64,000 bases of DNA from Stutzerimonas degradans. Its GTDB lineage: Bacteria > Pseudomonadota > Gammaproteobacteria > Pseudomonadales > Pseudomonadaceae. The DNA is taken from assembly GCF_024448505.1 (NCBI RefSeq), contig NZ_JAMOHV010000016.1, positions 47,964-111,963 on the forward strand, read 5' to 3'. How positions within the stretch are numbered: position 1 is the stretch's first letter; the number at the start of each line of letters is the position of its first letter. The notes under the pieces are model-generated. The model saw nothing but the letters and a program-made list of their open reading frames with translations, had not been told where the DNA came from and searched no databases. Shown piece after piece: positions 40,874 through 50,339 of this stretch. Position numbers and translations under genes: made by a program.

Positions 40874-41071
40874 CAGGGGGCTCGTTACTCAAGAGGCGGA
40901 TCGGAAATGCAGGTTGCCGCGCGCTGGCGCAACGGCGGAAAGAACAGCGCGTCAGTGTACGCTGCATGAAGGGCGTCTGGCGCGCCCGCCGGCCAGCCGT
41001 TGTCGTTGAGACCGCCCGGCAAACGCTTGGTGCTGCGCATTCGGCACATGCGTTCCGCCGACAATCCGGTT

Positions 41072-41080
41072 TGCTATTAT
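41072..41080 (+). promoter_or_regulatory. extended -10 promoter element for yciB
   Basis: TGCTATTAT is an extended -10 (TGn plus TATTAT, 5 of 6 matches) 31 nt upstream of the GTG start of yciB, in the 237-bp divergent region with the PHP gene. Confidence 0.45.
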
Positions 41081-41110
41081 GCCGCCCACTCAAGGTTGCC
41101 GGCCCGCATC

Positions 41111-41698
41111 GTGAAACAATTCATCGATTTCATCCCGTTGCTGCTGTTCTTCGCGGTCTACAAGCTCGAGCCACGGATCGTCGAAATCGCCGGGCACAAG
41201 TTCGCCCTCGGCGGCATTTTCAGCGCAACGGCAGTGCTGATCCTCAGCTCGTTGCTCGTCTACGGCGCGCTCCTGGTCAAGCAACGGCGCCTGGACAAGA
41301 GCCAGTTGATCACCCTCGCCGCCTGCCTGGTGTTCGGCGGATTGACCCTGGCGTTTCACAGCGAAACCGTGCTCAAGTGGAAGGCGCCGGTGGTCAACGC
41401 GCTGTTCGCGCTGGCTTTCGCCGGCAGTCAGCTGTTCGGCGACAAGCCGTTGGTTCAGCGCCTGATGGGCCATGTGGTCGAGCTATCCGCCGCGCAATGG
41501 GCCCGGCTGAACGCCGCCTGGGTCGCCTTCTTTCTCGTCTGCGGCGGCGCCAACCTCTTCGTCGCGTTCACCTTCCCGGCCATCTGGGTCGATTTCAAGG
41601 TCTTCGGCAGCCTGGGCCTGACCCTGCTGTTCATGATCGGCCAGAGTTTCTACCTCGTCCGCCACATGCAGACGACTCCCGCACCGTCCAAGGAGTAA
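41111..41698 (+). CDS. yciB: inner-membrane septation protein A (YciB/IspZ family)
   Basis: 195 residues with five to six membrane segments and the family start [17 protein letters not shown]. YciB interacts with cell-elongation and division proteins in the inner membrane. The start is GTG at 41111, since the family begins MKQF; upstream in-frame starts would add non-conserved sequence. The yciI gene begins 2 nt after its stop. Confidence 0.9.
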   Translation: MKQFIDFIPLLLFFAVYKLEPRIVEIAGHKFALGGIFSATAVLILSSLLVYGALLVKQRRLDKSQLITLAACLVFGGLTLAFHSETVLKWKAPVVNALFALAFAGSQLFGDKPLVQRLMGHVVELSAAQWARLNAAWVAFFLVCGGANLFVAFTFPAIWVDFKVFGSLGLTLLFMIGQSFYLVRHMQTTPAPSKE

Positions 41699-41700
41699 CC

Positions 41701-42000
41701 ATGCTGTACGCCATCATCGCCACCGACGCCCCGAACTCCCTGCAGGAACGCCTTGCCACCCGCCCGGCCCATCTCGCCCGCCTGGAAGCGCTCAAGGAAG
41801 CAGGCCGACTGGTACTCGCCGGACCGCATCCGGCAATCGACAGCAACGATCCGGGCGCGGCCGGCTTCACCGGCAGCCTGGTGGTGGCCGAGTTCGACTC
41901 GCTGCAAGCCGCGCAGGAATGGGCCGAAGCCGATCCCTACAAGGCCGCCGGCGTCTACAGCGATGTGCTGGTCAAGCCGTTCAAGAAAGTGCTGCCCTGA
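41701..42000 (+). CDS. YciI family protein
   Basis: 99 residues with a ferredoxin-like fold; [20 protein letters not shown] carries the conserved His, and DPYKAAGVY the conserved Asp, of YciI, which may be an enzyme active site. Function unknown. AAGGAGTAACC precedes the ATG. Confidence 0.9.
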   Translation: MLYAIIATDAPNSLQERLATRPAHLARLEALKEAGRLVLAGPHPAIDSNDPGAAGFTGSLVVAEFDSLQAAQEWAEADPYKAAGVYSDVLVKPFKKVLP

Positions 42001-42065
42001 CCGAAACACAAGGATCAGCCTGGCTGCGGATTCACCGTGGCCAGCACCAAGGAGAAGGTAGTCAG

Positions 42066-42410
42066 ATGCATCGTGCCCTGTTTCCCCTGCTGCTGGCCGT
42101 GAGCCTGCTCGCACCGACCGTTCACGCCCAGGAAGCCCCCGCAGCGGATGTGGAGGAGCAGACGAGCGAAGACGCCGCCCCGGCAGCGACCGATAATGCG
42201 CCGGCAATCGACACTTTGGCCCTGCAGCGCCTGCGGCAGGAGAACCAGCGCCTACGCCTGCAGCTGCAGGAAGCGCAGAGCCAGGCCCCGCTGCCCTTGC
42301 TCAGCGAGGAACAGAAATGGTTCGCCGTCGGCGGCAGCGTCGGCGTCGCGAGCTTCCTGCTCGGCCTGCTGGTGACCCGCGGGCGCCGGCGTCGCCAATG
42401 GCTGAACTGA
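42066..42410 (+). CDS. exported protein with C-terminal membrane anchor
   Basis: 114 residues: signal peptide (about 1-21, ending VHAQ), an acidic Ala/Glu-rich region, a short coiled coil (LALQRLRQENQRLRLQLQEAQ) and a C-terminal membrane segment followed by RRRRQW. It resembles the C-terminal half of TIGR04211 SH3-type proteins, without the SH3 domain. Likely in the Cpx-linked gene cluster by position; role unknown. Confidence 0.7.
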   Translation: MHRALFPLLLAVSLLAPTVHAQEAPAADVEEQTSEDAAPAATDNAPAIDTLALQRLRQENQRLRLQLQEAQSQAPLPLLSEEQKWFAVGGSVGVASFLLGLLVTRGRRRRQWLN

Positions 42411-42417
42411 ATCATTC

Positions 42418-43095
42418 ATGAACGAACTGCTGCTGATCGATGACGACCACGAACTGTGCGAGCTGCTGATCAGCTGGCTGGCGCAGGAAGGCTTCGTCGC
42501 CCACGCCTGTCACGACGGTCAGAGCGCCCGCGCCGCGCTGGCCGAATTCCAGCCGGCCGCCGTGGTACTCGACGTGATGCTGCCCGACGGCAGCGGCCTG
42601 GAGCTGCTCAAGCAGCTGCGCAGCGAACATCCCGGTCTGCCGGTACTGATGCTCTCCGGACGCGGCGAACCGCTGGACCGCATCCTCGGTCTGGAGCTTG
42701 GTGCCGACGACTACCTGGCCAAGCCCTGCGACCCACGCGAACTCACGGCGCGCCTGCGTGCCGTGCTGCGCCGCAGCCTGCCGCCGGCCACGCCCAGCCA
42801 GCTGGAACGTGGCGACCTGTGCTACAGCCCGGCGCGCGGCGTCGCCAGCATCGGCGGACACGACGTCAGCCTGACGCTCTCCGAAGGCCGCATCCTCGAA
42901 GCGCTGCTCGCCCAGCCCGGCGAACCGCTGGACAAGCAGGCCCTCGCCCAGCATGCCCTGGGACGCAAACTGACCCTCTACGACCGCAGCCTCGACATGC
43001 ATGTCAGCAACCTGCGGCGCAAGCTCGGTCCGCATGCCGACGGCAGCCCGCGCATCGTCGCGCTGCGCGGACGCGGCTACCTGTACGCCGGCTGA
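42418..43095 (+). CDS. cpxR: envelope-stress response regulator CpxR
   Basis: 225 residues. Receiver domain with acidic pocket (Asp8-Asp10), phospho-acceptor Asp52 (LDVMLPDG) and Lys102 (AKPCDP); C-terminal OmpR-type winged helix (RSLDMHVSNLRRKLG, IVALRGRGYLYAG). It controls envelope-stress genes with CpxA. The gene starts 7 nt after the preceding stop. It lies two genes before the sensor kinase. Confidence 0.9.
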   Translation: MNELLLIDDDHELCELLISWLAQEGFVAHACHDGQSARAALAEFQPAAVVLDVMLPDGSGLELLKQLRSEHPGLPVLMLSGRGEPLDRILGLELGADDYLAKPCDPRELTARLRAVLRRSLPPATPSQLERGDLCYSPARGVASIGGHDVSLTLSEGRILEALLAQPGEPLDKQALAQHALGRKLTLYDRSLDMHVSNLRRKLGPHADGSPRIVALRGRGYLYAG

Positions 43096-43239
43096 GCGTC
43101 TTTACCGAGCCTTTACCCGACGCTGACCGCGCTTGACCTTGCCCTCCCTAGACTGAACTCATCCGGTCACAGACCAGCCGCCGCCCGAAAAACCCGGCGC
43201 AGAGTCCGCGAACCGGCTTTCATCACAGGAGTAACCAAG

Positions 43240-43662
43240 ATGCGCAAATCCCTCATCGCCCTGCTGTTCGTCACCGCTATTCCCACTGCCGTCATGGCCA
43301 TGCCCGGCGCCATGCGGGACGGCGGCCAGTGCCCAATGGGCGGCAAACAGGGCCCGCGGATGTTTCAGGAACTGGACCTGACCCGCGAACAGCAACGCGA
43401 AATGCACAAGCTGATGGGCGAGCAGATGCAACAGCGTCGAGCCGTCACCCAGCGCTACCTGGACAAGCTGCCGGAAGCCGAACGCAAGGCCATGCAGGAC
43501 GAGATCCAAATGAGCCGCGATGACATTCACAAGCAGATGCGCGCGCTGCTCAAGCCCGAGCAGCAGAAGGCCTTCGACGAAAGCCTGAAGAAGATGGCAG
43601 AGAGGCGCGCCGAACGCGCCGAGTTCCTCAAGTGGAAAGCCGAGCGCGATCAGCAGAACTGA
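43240..43662 (+). CDS. periplasmic Spy/CpxP-like protein
   Basis: 140 residues with a signal peptide (about 1-19, ending VMAMP). Two LTxxQ-like motifs (LDLTREQQREMHKL and LLKPEQQKAFDE) define the Spy/CpxP family of periplasmic chaperones and kinase inhibitors. The position between cpxR and cpxA suggests it senses or damps CpxA. CACAGGAGTAACC precedes the ATG. Confidence 0.85.
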   Translation: MRKSLIALLFVTAIPTAVMAMPGAMRDGGQCPMGGKQGPRMFQELDLTREQQREMHKLMGEQMQQRRAVTQRYLDKLPEAERKAMQDEIQMSRDDIHKQMRALLKPEQQKAFDESLKKMAERRAERAEFLKWKAERDQQN

Positions 43663-43680
43663 TCGTCGCACTTACCAACC

Positions 43681-43710
43681 GCCCGGCCGGTGCGCACGCT
43701 CCGGCCGGGC
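43681..43710 (+). promoter_or_regulatory. 10-bp GC hairpin between the cpxP-like gene and cpxA
   Basis: GCCCGGCCGG and CCGGCCGGGC pair perfectly around a 10-nt loop; there is no T run. It ends 18 nt before the cpxA start and could attenuate cpxA relative to cpxP, or stabilise the upstream mRNA. Confidence 0.4.
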
Positions 43711-43728
43711 TTCGCCGTGGAGACAGCC

Positions 43729-45048
43729 GTGCGATCACTGTTCTGGCGCATTCTCGCAACCTTCTGGCTCGCCATTGCACTGGTCGCCGGCCTGGCACTG
43801 CTGCTCGGGCATGCGCTGAACCAGGATGCCTGGATTCTCAGCCGCCACCCCGCTGTCAGCGGCCTCGCGGAGACCTGGACCCGGGTCTACGAGCAACAGG
43901 GTGCAGTTGCGGCCCAGCGCCTGCTGGAGCAGCACCGGCATCGCGCGCACATCGACGTGCAAGTGCTGGGCGAGAACGGCCAGCCGGTCATTCGCGGCAC
44001 CTTCCCGCCACGCGCCGCAGCGTTCGAGGCACGTCAACGCGACCGCGATCACTCGCTGCCCTGGCGCCGGCTGACCGAGGACTACACCAGCCCAGCCAGC
44101 GGCGATACCTACCTGTTCATCTACCGTATTCCGCATCCCGAGCTACGGGCCTGGCACCGCGGCAGTCTGTTCTGGCCGCTCAGCGCGCTAGCGATCGCGC
44201 TAGTGGTGCTGAGCGGCTTCAGCCTGCTGCTGACGCTGTCCATCACGCGGCCGCTCGATCGCCTGCGCAGCGCCGTCCACGATCTTGGCCAGACCACCTA
44301 TCAGCAGAACTCGCTGGCGCGCCTGGCCAGGCGACGCGATGAACTGGGCGTGCTGGCCGGCGACTTCAACCGCATGGGCGCCCGCCTGCAGACGCTGATC
44401 GGCAGCCAGCGCCAACTGCTGCGCGACGTGTCCCATGAACTGCGCTCGCCGCTGGCGCGCCTGCGCATCGCCCTGGCGCTGGCCGAGCGCGCCACGCCGG
44501 CCGAACGCGAGGCGCTCTGGCCGCGCCTGACCAAGGAGTGCGATCGCCTGGAAGCGCTGATCGGCGAGGTGCTGGAACTGGCCCGGATGGATGCCGAGCC
44601 CGGCGCGGCGCAGAGCATCGACCTGCCGATGCTCTTCGAGCAACTGCAGGACAACGCGCGCATCGTCGCGCCGGATCAGCGCATCGACAGCCACATCGAC
44701 CCCGGCAGCACGCTGCGCGGTTGGCCGGACATGCTCGAACGCGCCCTCGACAACCTGCTGCGTAACGCCTTGCGGTTCAACCCGGCCGACCAGCCCATCG
44801 AACTGCAGGCGCACCTGGATGGCGATTGGCTGACGCTCAGCGTGCGCGACCACGGTCCGGGCGTGGATGCCGCGCATCTGTCGCAGCTGAGCGAGCCGTT
44901 CTTCCGCGCGCCGGGGCAGACTGCCGCCGGGCATGGCCTGGGCCTGGCCATCGCCCGTCGCGCGGCGGAGCGCCACGGCGGTCAGCTGCAACTGAGCAAC
45001 CACCCGGCCGGCGGGTTCATCGCCAGCCTGCGTCTGCCGCTCGCTTAA
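43729..45048 (+). CDS. cpxA: envelope-stress sensor histidine kinase CpxA
   Basis: 439 residues. Two membrane segments (about 7-28 and 149-171) flank a periplasmic sensor domain. A HAMP linker follows, then the H box DVSHELRSP (His236), and N, G1 and G2 boxes (LDNLLRNALRF, VRDHGPGV, GHGLGLAI). The start is GTG at 43729 with GGAG 6 nt upstream; an earlier GTG at 43690 lies inside the hairpin. The nitroreductase stop codon abuts its end on the other strand. Confidence 0.9.
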   Translation: MRSLFWRILATFWLAIALVAGLALLLGHALNQDAWILSRHPAVSGLAETWTRVYEQQGAVAAQRLLEQHRHRAHIDVQVLGENGQPVIRGTFPPRAAAFEARQRDRDHSLPWRRLTEDYTSPASGDTYLFIYRIPHPELRAWHRGSLFWPLSALAIALVVLSGFSLLLTLSITRPLDRLRSAVHDLGQTTYQQNSLARLARRRDELGVLAGDFNRMGARLQTLIGSQRQLLRDVSHELRSPLARLRIALALAERATPAEREALWPRLTKECDRLEALIGEVLELARMDAEPGAAQSIDLPMLFEQLQDNARIVAPDQRIDSHIDPGSTLRGWPDMLERALDNLLRNALRFNPADQPIELQAHLDGDWLTLSVRDHGPGVDAAHLSQLSEPFFRAPGQTAAGHGLGLAIARRAAERHGGQLQLSNHPAGGFIASLRLPLA

Positions 45049-45612
45049 TCAGCGCGACGGCCAGGCGCTGACGAAATCGGCCGGATCGAGCACCGGCGCC
45101 GCACGTACCCGCCCTTCCGGCGCGCCCAGATAGAGGAAACCCAGCACGCGTTCGTTCGCCGCCAGACCGAGGCCGGCGGCGACCTGCGCGTCATAGGCGA
45201 AATCACCGGTACGCCACACCGCACCAATGCCCTGAGCGTGAGCGGCGAGCAGCAATCCGTGCGCCGCGCAGCCGGCGGCGAGCAGCTGCTCGCCTTCGGG
45301 CACCTTCGGATGCGCCTGCAGGTGCGCAATCACCACCACCAGCAGCGGCGCGCGCAACGGCATGCTGCGTGCCTTGTGCAGGGCCTCTTGCGCGCAGTGC
45401 GGGTCGCGTGCCTGCAATGCCGTGGCGAACAGCTCGCCCAACTGGTCGCGGGCTGGCCCGGCGATGGTCAGAAAACGCCACGGCCGCAGCTGGGCATGAT
45501 CCGGCGCGCGCAGCGCGGCGCGAAACAGCAGGTCGAGCTGCGCGGCATCGGGGGCCGGATCGCACAGCCGGGTGACCGAAACACGGTTGAGCAACAGGTC
45601 GAGAGCGTCCAT
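45049..45612 (-). CDS. nitroreductase family protein (YdjA-like)
   Basis: 187 residues. Short FMN-dependent nitroreductase of the YdjA type: RVSVTRLCDPAP, RAPDHAQLRPWRFLTI and AAHGLLLAAHAQGIGAVW. Reduces nitro or quinone compounds with NAD(P)H; the natural substrate is unknown. A strong ribosome binding site (GGAGGTAATGG) precedes the ATG. It converges on cpxA with no gap. Confidence 0.9.
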   Translation of the reverse strand: MDALDLLLNRVSVTRLCDPAPDAAQLDLLFRAALRAPDHAQLRPWRFLTIAGPARDQLGELFATALQARDPHCAQEALHKARSMPLRAPLLVVVIAHLQAHPKVPEGEQLLAAGCAAHGLLLAAHAQGIGAVWRTGDFAYDAQVAAGLGLAANERVLGFLYLGAPEGRVRAAPVLDPADFVSAWPSR

Positions 45613-45688
45613 CCATTACCTCCAGAGCGAAGCGGACATTCTAGAGGCCGATGGCGGCGCCAGGGCAAGTCTTGCGCTGGCGTGGGTC

Positions 45689-46060
45689 TCAGGCGACGCG
45701 ATCGGGCGACAGATGCGGCTGCAGCGGCGGCACCAGCGGTGGCAAGCCATGCGCCGCGCGCGCCGCATCGCAATGCGGATTGGGCTCGCCATTGCTCCAC
45801 GCGGCCTCGAACTCGCGGCAGGTGCTCGAGCGCTGCTCGTACAGCGTGCAGCGCACGCCGCAACCGACTTCACCCAGCAGGCCGACGCAGCGGGCCGGCT
45901 TGGCCTCGGTGCCCTGCATCGCTACGTGGTAGGGGCTGACCTGCACCACCAGCTGATCGGGCACGGTACCGCCGGACGACGTGCATTCGCCCCAGAAGAA
46001 GGACACGCGGAAATAGGCGCAGCAGGCGCCGCAGGTGAGACAGGGATTGTCGACGGACAT
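45689..46060 (-). CDS. YkgJ-family cysteine cluster protein
   Basis: 123 residues with the N-terminal CLTCGACC cluster and later CVGL and C-x6-10 CTLYEQRSSTCREF motifs. This family (UPF0153) is predicted to bind zinc or an Fe-S cluster; function unknown. ATG at 46060 is preferred, as MSVDNPCLTCGACC is the family N-terminus. No Shine-Dalgarno sequence is seen in front of it. Confidence 0.8.
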   Translation of the reverse strand: MSVDNPCLTCGACCAYFRVSFFWGECTSSGGTVPDQLVVQVSPYHVAMQGTEAKPARCVGLLGEVGCGVRCTLYEQRSSTCREFEAAWSNGEPNPHCDAARAAHGLPPLVPPLQPHLSPDRVA

Positions 46061-46235
46061 GGAGGTAACACGCGCAGATGCCGGAACCGGCCGGCGCCGG
46101 GCCGCTATTCTATGCATCGCCATGCGCTTGGGAAGAGGCCCCAGGCACACGCCTGTCGGCAAGCTGCAGGCGGTTTACTGGCGGGCCGACACAGGTAGAA
46201 TGGCGGCCCTCATTTCTGGCGCCGAGTTGCACCCA

Positions 46236-47687
46236 ATGGCCTTACCGACGCTGCGCATCATCGGTTTTCTCCTCGGCATTTTCCTCATCACCCTAGCGAT
46301 CGGCATGGTCGTACCGATGCTGACGCTGCTGGCGTTCGAGCGTACCGACGACCTGCAGGCATTCATCTGGGCCAGCGCAATCACCGGCGGCTGCGGTGTC
46401 GCCCTGGTCGCGCCGGGGCGTCCGGCCAACGCCAAGCTGCGGCCGCGCGACATGTACTTCCTGACGACCGCCAGCTGGCTGGTGGTCTGCTGCTTCGCCG
46501 CGCTGCCGATGATGCTGAGCCGGCACATCAGCTACACCGACGCGTTCTTCGAAACCATGTCGGGCATCACCACCACCGGCTCCACCATCCTCACCGGCCT
46601 CGACGACGCCTCGCCCGGCCTGCTGATGTGGCGCTCGATGCTGCACTGGCTGGGCGGCATCGGCTTCATCGGCATGGCCGTGGCGATCCTGCCGCTGTTG
46701 CGAATCGGTGGTATGCGCCTGTTCCAGACGGAATCGTCGGACTGGTCGGAAAAGGTAGTGCCGCGCTCGCACATCGCAGGGCAATACCTGATCGCCATCT
46801 ACGTGGGAATGACGCTGGCGGCCGTCGCGGCCTTCTGGCTGGCGGACATGAGCCTGTTCGATGCGATCAACCATGCGATGTCCACGGTATCCACCGGCGG
46901 CTTTTCCACCTCCGACGCCTCGATGGGCAAGTTCAGCCCGTCGGCGCACTGGGTGGCGGTGTTCTTCATGGTGCTCGGCAGTCTGCCCTTCACCCTGTAC
47001 GTCGCCACGCTGCGCGGCCACCGCAAGGCGCTGATCCGCGATCAGCAGGTACGCGGCTTTCTGGTCCTGCTGGTGGTCAGCAGCGTGCTGTTCAGCGGCT
47101 GGTACTGGCTCACCCACGATGCCGACTGGCTGTACGCGCTGCGCATCGTGACCTTCAACGTGGTTTCGGTGGTCACCACCACCGGCTACGCCTCGGGCGA
47201 CTACACCCAGTGGGGTGGCTTCGCGATGATGGTGTTCTTCTACCTGACCTTCATCGGCGGCTGCTCCGGCTCCACGACCGGCGGTTTGAAGATCTTCCGT
47301 TTCCAGGTCGCCTATGCGCTGCTGCGGGCCAACCTCAAGCAGCTGATCCATCCGCGCGCAGTCATTCGCCAGCAGTACAACGGTCACACCCTGGATGAGG
47401 ATATCGTCCGGTCGATCCTGACCTTTTCCTTCTTCATCACCATCACCATCGGCGCGCTCGCGCTATGCCTGGCGCTGCTCGGGCTGGATCTGATCACCGC
47501 GCTGACCGGCGCAGCGTCGGCGGTGTGCAACGTCGGACCGGGGCTCGGCGCCATCATCGGCCCGGCCGGCAACTTCGGCCCGCTGCCGGATGCGGCCAAA
47601 TGGCTGCTGGCGCTCGGCATGCTGCTGGGTCGGCTAGAGATCATCACCGTGCTGGTGGTGCTGACCCCCGCGTTCTGGCGCCACTGA
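46236..47687 (+). CDS. trkH: Trk potassium uptake channel subunit TrkH
   Basis: 483 residues, the length of E. coli TrkH. About ten membrane segments and pore-loop selectivity motifs are visible: TMSGITTTGST, STGGFSTSD, VTTTGYASGD, SAVCNVGPGLG. It conducts K+ into the cell and needs the cytosolic TrkA, which is not in the window. ATG at 46236 is chosen because it gives the family length; the upstream frame overlaps ykgJ. Confidence 0.95.
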   Translation: MALPTLRIIGFLLGIFLITLAIGMVVPMLTLLAFERTDDLQAFIWASAITGGCGVALVAPGRPANAKLRPRDMYFLTTASWLVVCCFAALPMMLSRHISYTDAFFETMSGITTTGSTILTGLDDASPGLLMWRSMLHWLGGIGFIGMAVAILPLLRIGGMRLFQTESSDWSEKVVPRSHIAGQYLIAIYVGMTLAAVAAFWLADMSLFDAINHAMSTVSTGGFSTSDASMGKFSPSAHWVAVFFMVLGSLPFTLYVATLRGHRKALIRDQQVRGFLVLLVVSSVLFSGWYWLTHDADWLYALRIVTFNVVSVVTTTGYASGDYTQWGGFAMMVFFYLTFIGGCSGSTTGGLKIFRFQVAYALLRANLKQLIHPRAVIRQQYNGHTLDEDIVRSILTFSFFITITIGALALCLALLGLDLITALTGAASAVCNVGPGLGAIIGPAGNFGPLPDAAKWLLALGMLLGRLEIITVLVVLTPAFWRH

Positions 47688-48617
47688 TCAGGACGCCGCG
47701 TCGCGCTTGCCGAACAGGCGGCTACCCAGCGTCAGCACGGCCAGGATCACGCCGCCGGCGACGATACCGAACGCGGCGTCAAGCAGCGTCGGCAGCAGCC
47801 CGCCGAGCACCGCGCCGATGTACGGCAGGTGCTGCGTCTGCTCGGCGCTGTTGGCGATCCAGTGATGCACCACGCCGATGCCGTGGGTGAGGATGCCGCC
47901 ACCGACCATGAACATCGCCGCGGTGCCGACGACCGACAGCGTTTTCATCAGCCAGGGCGCCAGCCACAGGATGCCGCGACCAACGGCTTGCACCGCTCCG
48001 CTCGCCGCCTTGCTCAACGCCAGGCCCAGGTCGTCGAGCTTGACGATACCGGCAACCAGCCCGTAGACGCCGATGGTCATCACCACGGCGATGCCGGCCA
48101 GCACCATGACCTGCTGGGTGAAACTGGCATTGGCCACCGTGCCCAGGGTGATGGCGATGATCTCGGCGGACAGGATGAAGTCGGTGCGGATCGCGCCGCG
48201 AATCTTGTCCTTCTCGAAAGCCACCATATCGACTGCCGGATCGGCCAGCGCCTTGGCGGTTTCGGCGTGCTCGACGGTATCGTCATGCAGGAAGCGATGC
48301 GCCAGTTTCTCGAACCCCTCGTAGCAAAGAAACGCGCCGCCGAGCATCAGCAGCGGCGTGATCGCCCAAGGCGCGAAGGCGCTGATCAGCAGCGCCGCCG
48401 GCACCAGAATCAGCTTGTTCTTCAGCGAACCCCGGCAGACCGCCCAGACCACCGGCAACTCACGGTCGGCCTTGACGCCACTGACCTGCTGGGCATTGAG
48501 CGCCAGGTCGTCGCCCAGTACGCCGGCGGTTTTCTTGGCAGCGACCTTGGTCATCACGGATACGTCATCCAGAACTGTCGCAATATCGTCGAGCAAGGCA
48601 AGCAAGCTGGTAGCCAA
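47688..48617 (-). CDS. DUF808 (YedI-type) membrane protein
   Basis: 309 residues with several membrane segments and the family N-terminus [25 protein letters not shown]. Function unknown. The start codon is TTG at 48617 with AGGA 8 nt upstream. Its stop codon directly abuts that of trkH on the other strand. Confidence 0.88.
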   Translation of the reverse strand: MATSLLALLDDIATVLDDVSVMTKVAAKKTAGVLGDDLALNAQQVSGVKADRELPVVWAVCRGSLKNKLILVPAALLISAFAPWAITPLLMLGGAFLCYEGFEKLAHRFLHDDTVEHAETAKALADPAVDMVAFEKDKIRGAIRTDFILSAEIIAITLGTVANASFTQQVMVLAGIAVVMTIGVYGLVAGIVKLDDLGLALSKAASGAVQAVGRGILWLAPWLMKTLSVVGTAAMFMVGGGILTHGIGVVHHWIANSAEQTQHLPYIGAVLGGLLPTLLDAAFGIVAGGVILAVLTLGSRLFGKRDAAS

Positions 48618-48927
48618 AGGGAAATCCTGTTCGTAGAGGGAAGAAAGAGGCGCGCGCGGCGCCGCTGTAGTTTAGGGCGCTTTCGTCTCGGCGGGTTCCG
48701 CCGAGGCCGTACCTGCCATTGGCCGCGCCCCAACACCGCATGGCTTTTGTCGACTGCGTTTGGCTGCGCGACGCGGCTTGGTTATGATCCATCGGCTCGG
48801 CGTGCGCCACGGCAGAACAGCGCAATGCACCGCCACCGGCAAGGCCCCTTCCAAGCGTTCGGCGCAGGGCGCTTCAGTCAGCAAGGCGCTTGGAAAAGGC
48901 GTCGATTTTACAAGGGAACGTAAGTAC
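48618..48927. other. intergenic region between DUF808 and cyaB
   Basis: 310 bp between divergent genes. It contains a perfect hairpin (CTCGGCGG-GTT-CCGCCGAG, 48687-48705) with no T run. No gene is credible; both promoters must lie here but I cannot place them. Confidence 0.5.
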
Positions 48928-50316
48928 ATGACTTCCGCCACGGCAGAGCGCCGCAACGGTCTCGCCAATCGCACGCTGCGCGAGTATTACTCCCGTGTGT
49001 TCGCCTACCTGGCCGGCGCCGCCACGCTCGCAGCCGGAACCTATACGCAGTTCTTTTCCATCGACCTGTTGTGGATGGTGCCTTATGCGCTGCTCTATCC
49101 GCATCTGGCCTATCACCTCGGTTATCGCTTCAAGCGCGATCATCCGCAGCGCACCTCGCAAGTATTGCTGTGCCTGGATGCACTCAACACCGGCATCGCC
49201 ATCATCCTGCTGGGCGCACCCATCGTGCCCAGCCTGATGTTCCTGCTGACACTGTGTTTTACCGCGCTGGTCACCGGCAGCCTGCAGTACCTGCTGCTGG
49301 CGGTGCTCGGCGTAGCCGGCGGCATCGGCCTGGGCAGCGTGCTGGTACCGCTCGAGCTGCGCGGCACCACGCCACAGCTGGTCTCGCTGGTGAGCATCCT
49401 GTTCGCTTCGCTGTACATCTGCGCCACGGCCTACTTCGTGCACCTGCAGGGCCTGCGCCTGGCCCAGGCACGGCGCGACATCGAGGCCGAGCAGACCAAG
49501 GCCGCGCGCCTGGCGCGCAATCTGGCCAAGTACCTGTCGCCGCAGGTGTGGGAATCGATCTTCTCCGGCAAGCGCAGCGTGCGTCTGGAGACCCAGCGCA
49601 AGAAGCTTTCGGTGTTCTTCTCCGACATCAAGGGGTTCACCGAACTGTCCGAGGAGCTGGAAGCCGAGGCGCTGACCGACCTGCTCAACAACTACCTGAA
49701 CGAAATGTCGAAGATCGCGCTGAAGTACGGCGGCACCATCGACAAGTTCGTCGGCGACTGCGTGATGGTGTTCTTCGGCGACCCGACCAGCCAGGGCGCG
49801 AAGAAGGACGCCGTGGCCGCCGTGTCGATGGCCATCGCCATGCGCAAGCACATGAAGGTACTGCGCCAGCAATGGCGCGCACAGGGCATCACCCGGCCGA
49901 TGGAGATCCGCATGGGGATCAACACCGGCTATTGCACGGTGGGCAACTTCGGCGCCGACACCCGGATGGACTACACCATTATCGGGCGCGAGGTGAACCT
50001 CGCCAGCCGCCTGGAAAACGCCGCCGAAACCAGCGAGATCCTCATCTCCCACGAAACCTATTCGCTGGTGAAGGACGTGATCATGTGCCGCGACAAGGGG
50101 CAGATCGGCGTCAAGGGTTTCACCCGGCCGGTGCAGATCTACCAGGTCGTCGATTTCCGCCGCGACCTCGGTGCCACCTGCAGTTTCGTCGAGGCCGAGC
50201 TGCCGGGCTTCTCCATGTATCTGGACACCAACGGCGTGCAGAACTTCGACAAGGAACGCGTGATCCAGGCGCTCCAGGAGGCCGCGGAGAAACTGCGCGA
50301 CAAGGTCATCCTCTGA
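48928..50316 (+). CDS. cyaB: class III adenylate cyclase CyaB
   Basis: 462 residues (463 in P. aeruginosa CyaB). An N-terminal MASE2 membrane domain (about 1-178) is followed by a cyclase homology domain with metal-binding Asp233 (FFSDIKGFTEL) and Asp277 (KFVGDCVMVFFGD), and NTGYCTVGNFG. It makes cAMP, which in pseudomonads activates Vfr and virulence or surface genes. ATG at 48928 with CAAGGGAACG upstream. An AraC-type regulator follows. Confidence 0.93.
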   Translation: MTSATAERRNGLANRTLREYYSRVFAYLAGAATLAAGTYTQFFSIDLLWMVPYALLYPHLAYHLGYRFKRDHPQRTSQVLLCLDALNTGIAIILLGAPIVPSLMFLLTLCFTALVTGSLQYLLLAVLGVAGGIGLGSVLVPLELRGTTPQLVSLVSILFASLYICATAYFVHLQGLRLAQARRDIEAEQTKAARLARNLAKYLSPQVWESIFSGKRSVRLETQRKKLSVFFSDIKGFTELSEELEAEALTDLLNNYLNEMSKIALKYGGTIDKFVGDCVMVFFGDPTSQGAKKDAVAAVSMAIAMRKHMKVLRQQWRAQGITRPMEIRMGINTGYCTVGNFGADTRMDYTIIGREVNLASRLENAAETSEILISHETYSLVKDVIMCRDKGQIGVKGFTRPVQIYQVVDFRRDLGATCSFVEAELPGFSMYLDTNGVQNFDKERVIQALQEAAEKLRDKVIL

Positions 50317-50339
50317 GCGGATGCCATAGCGAGGCCACG

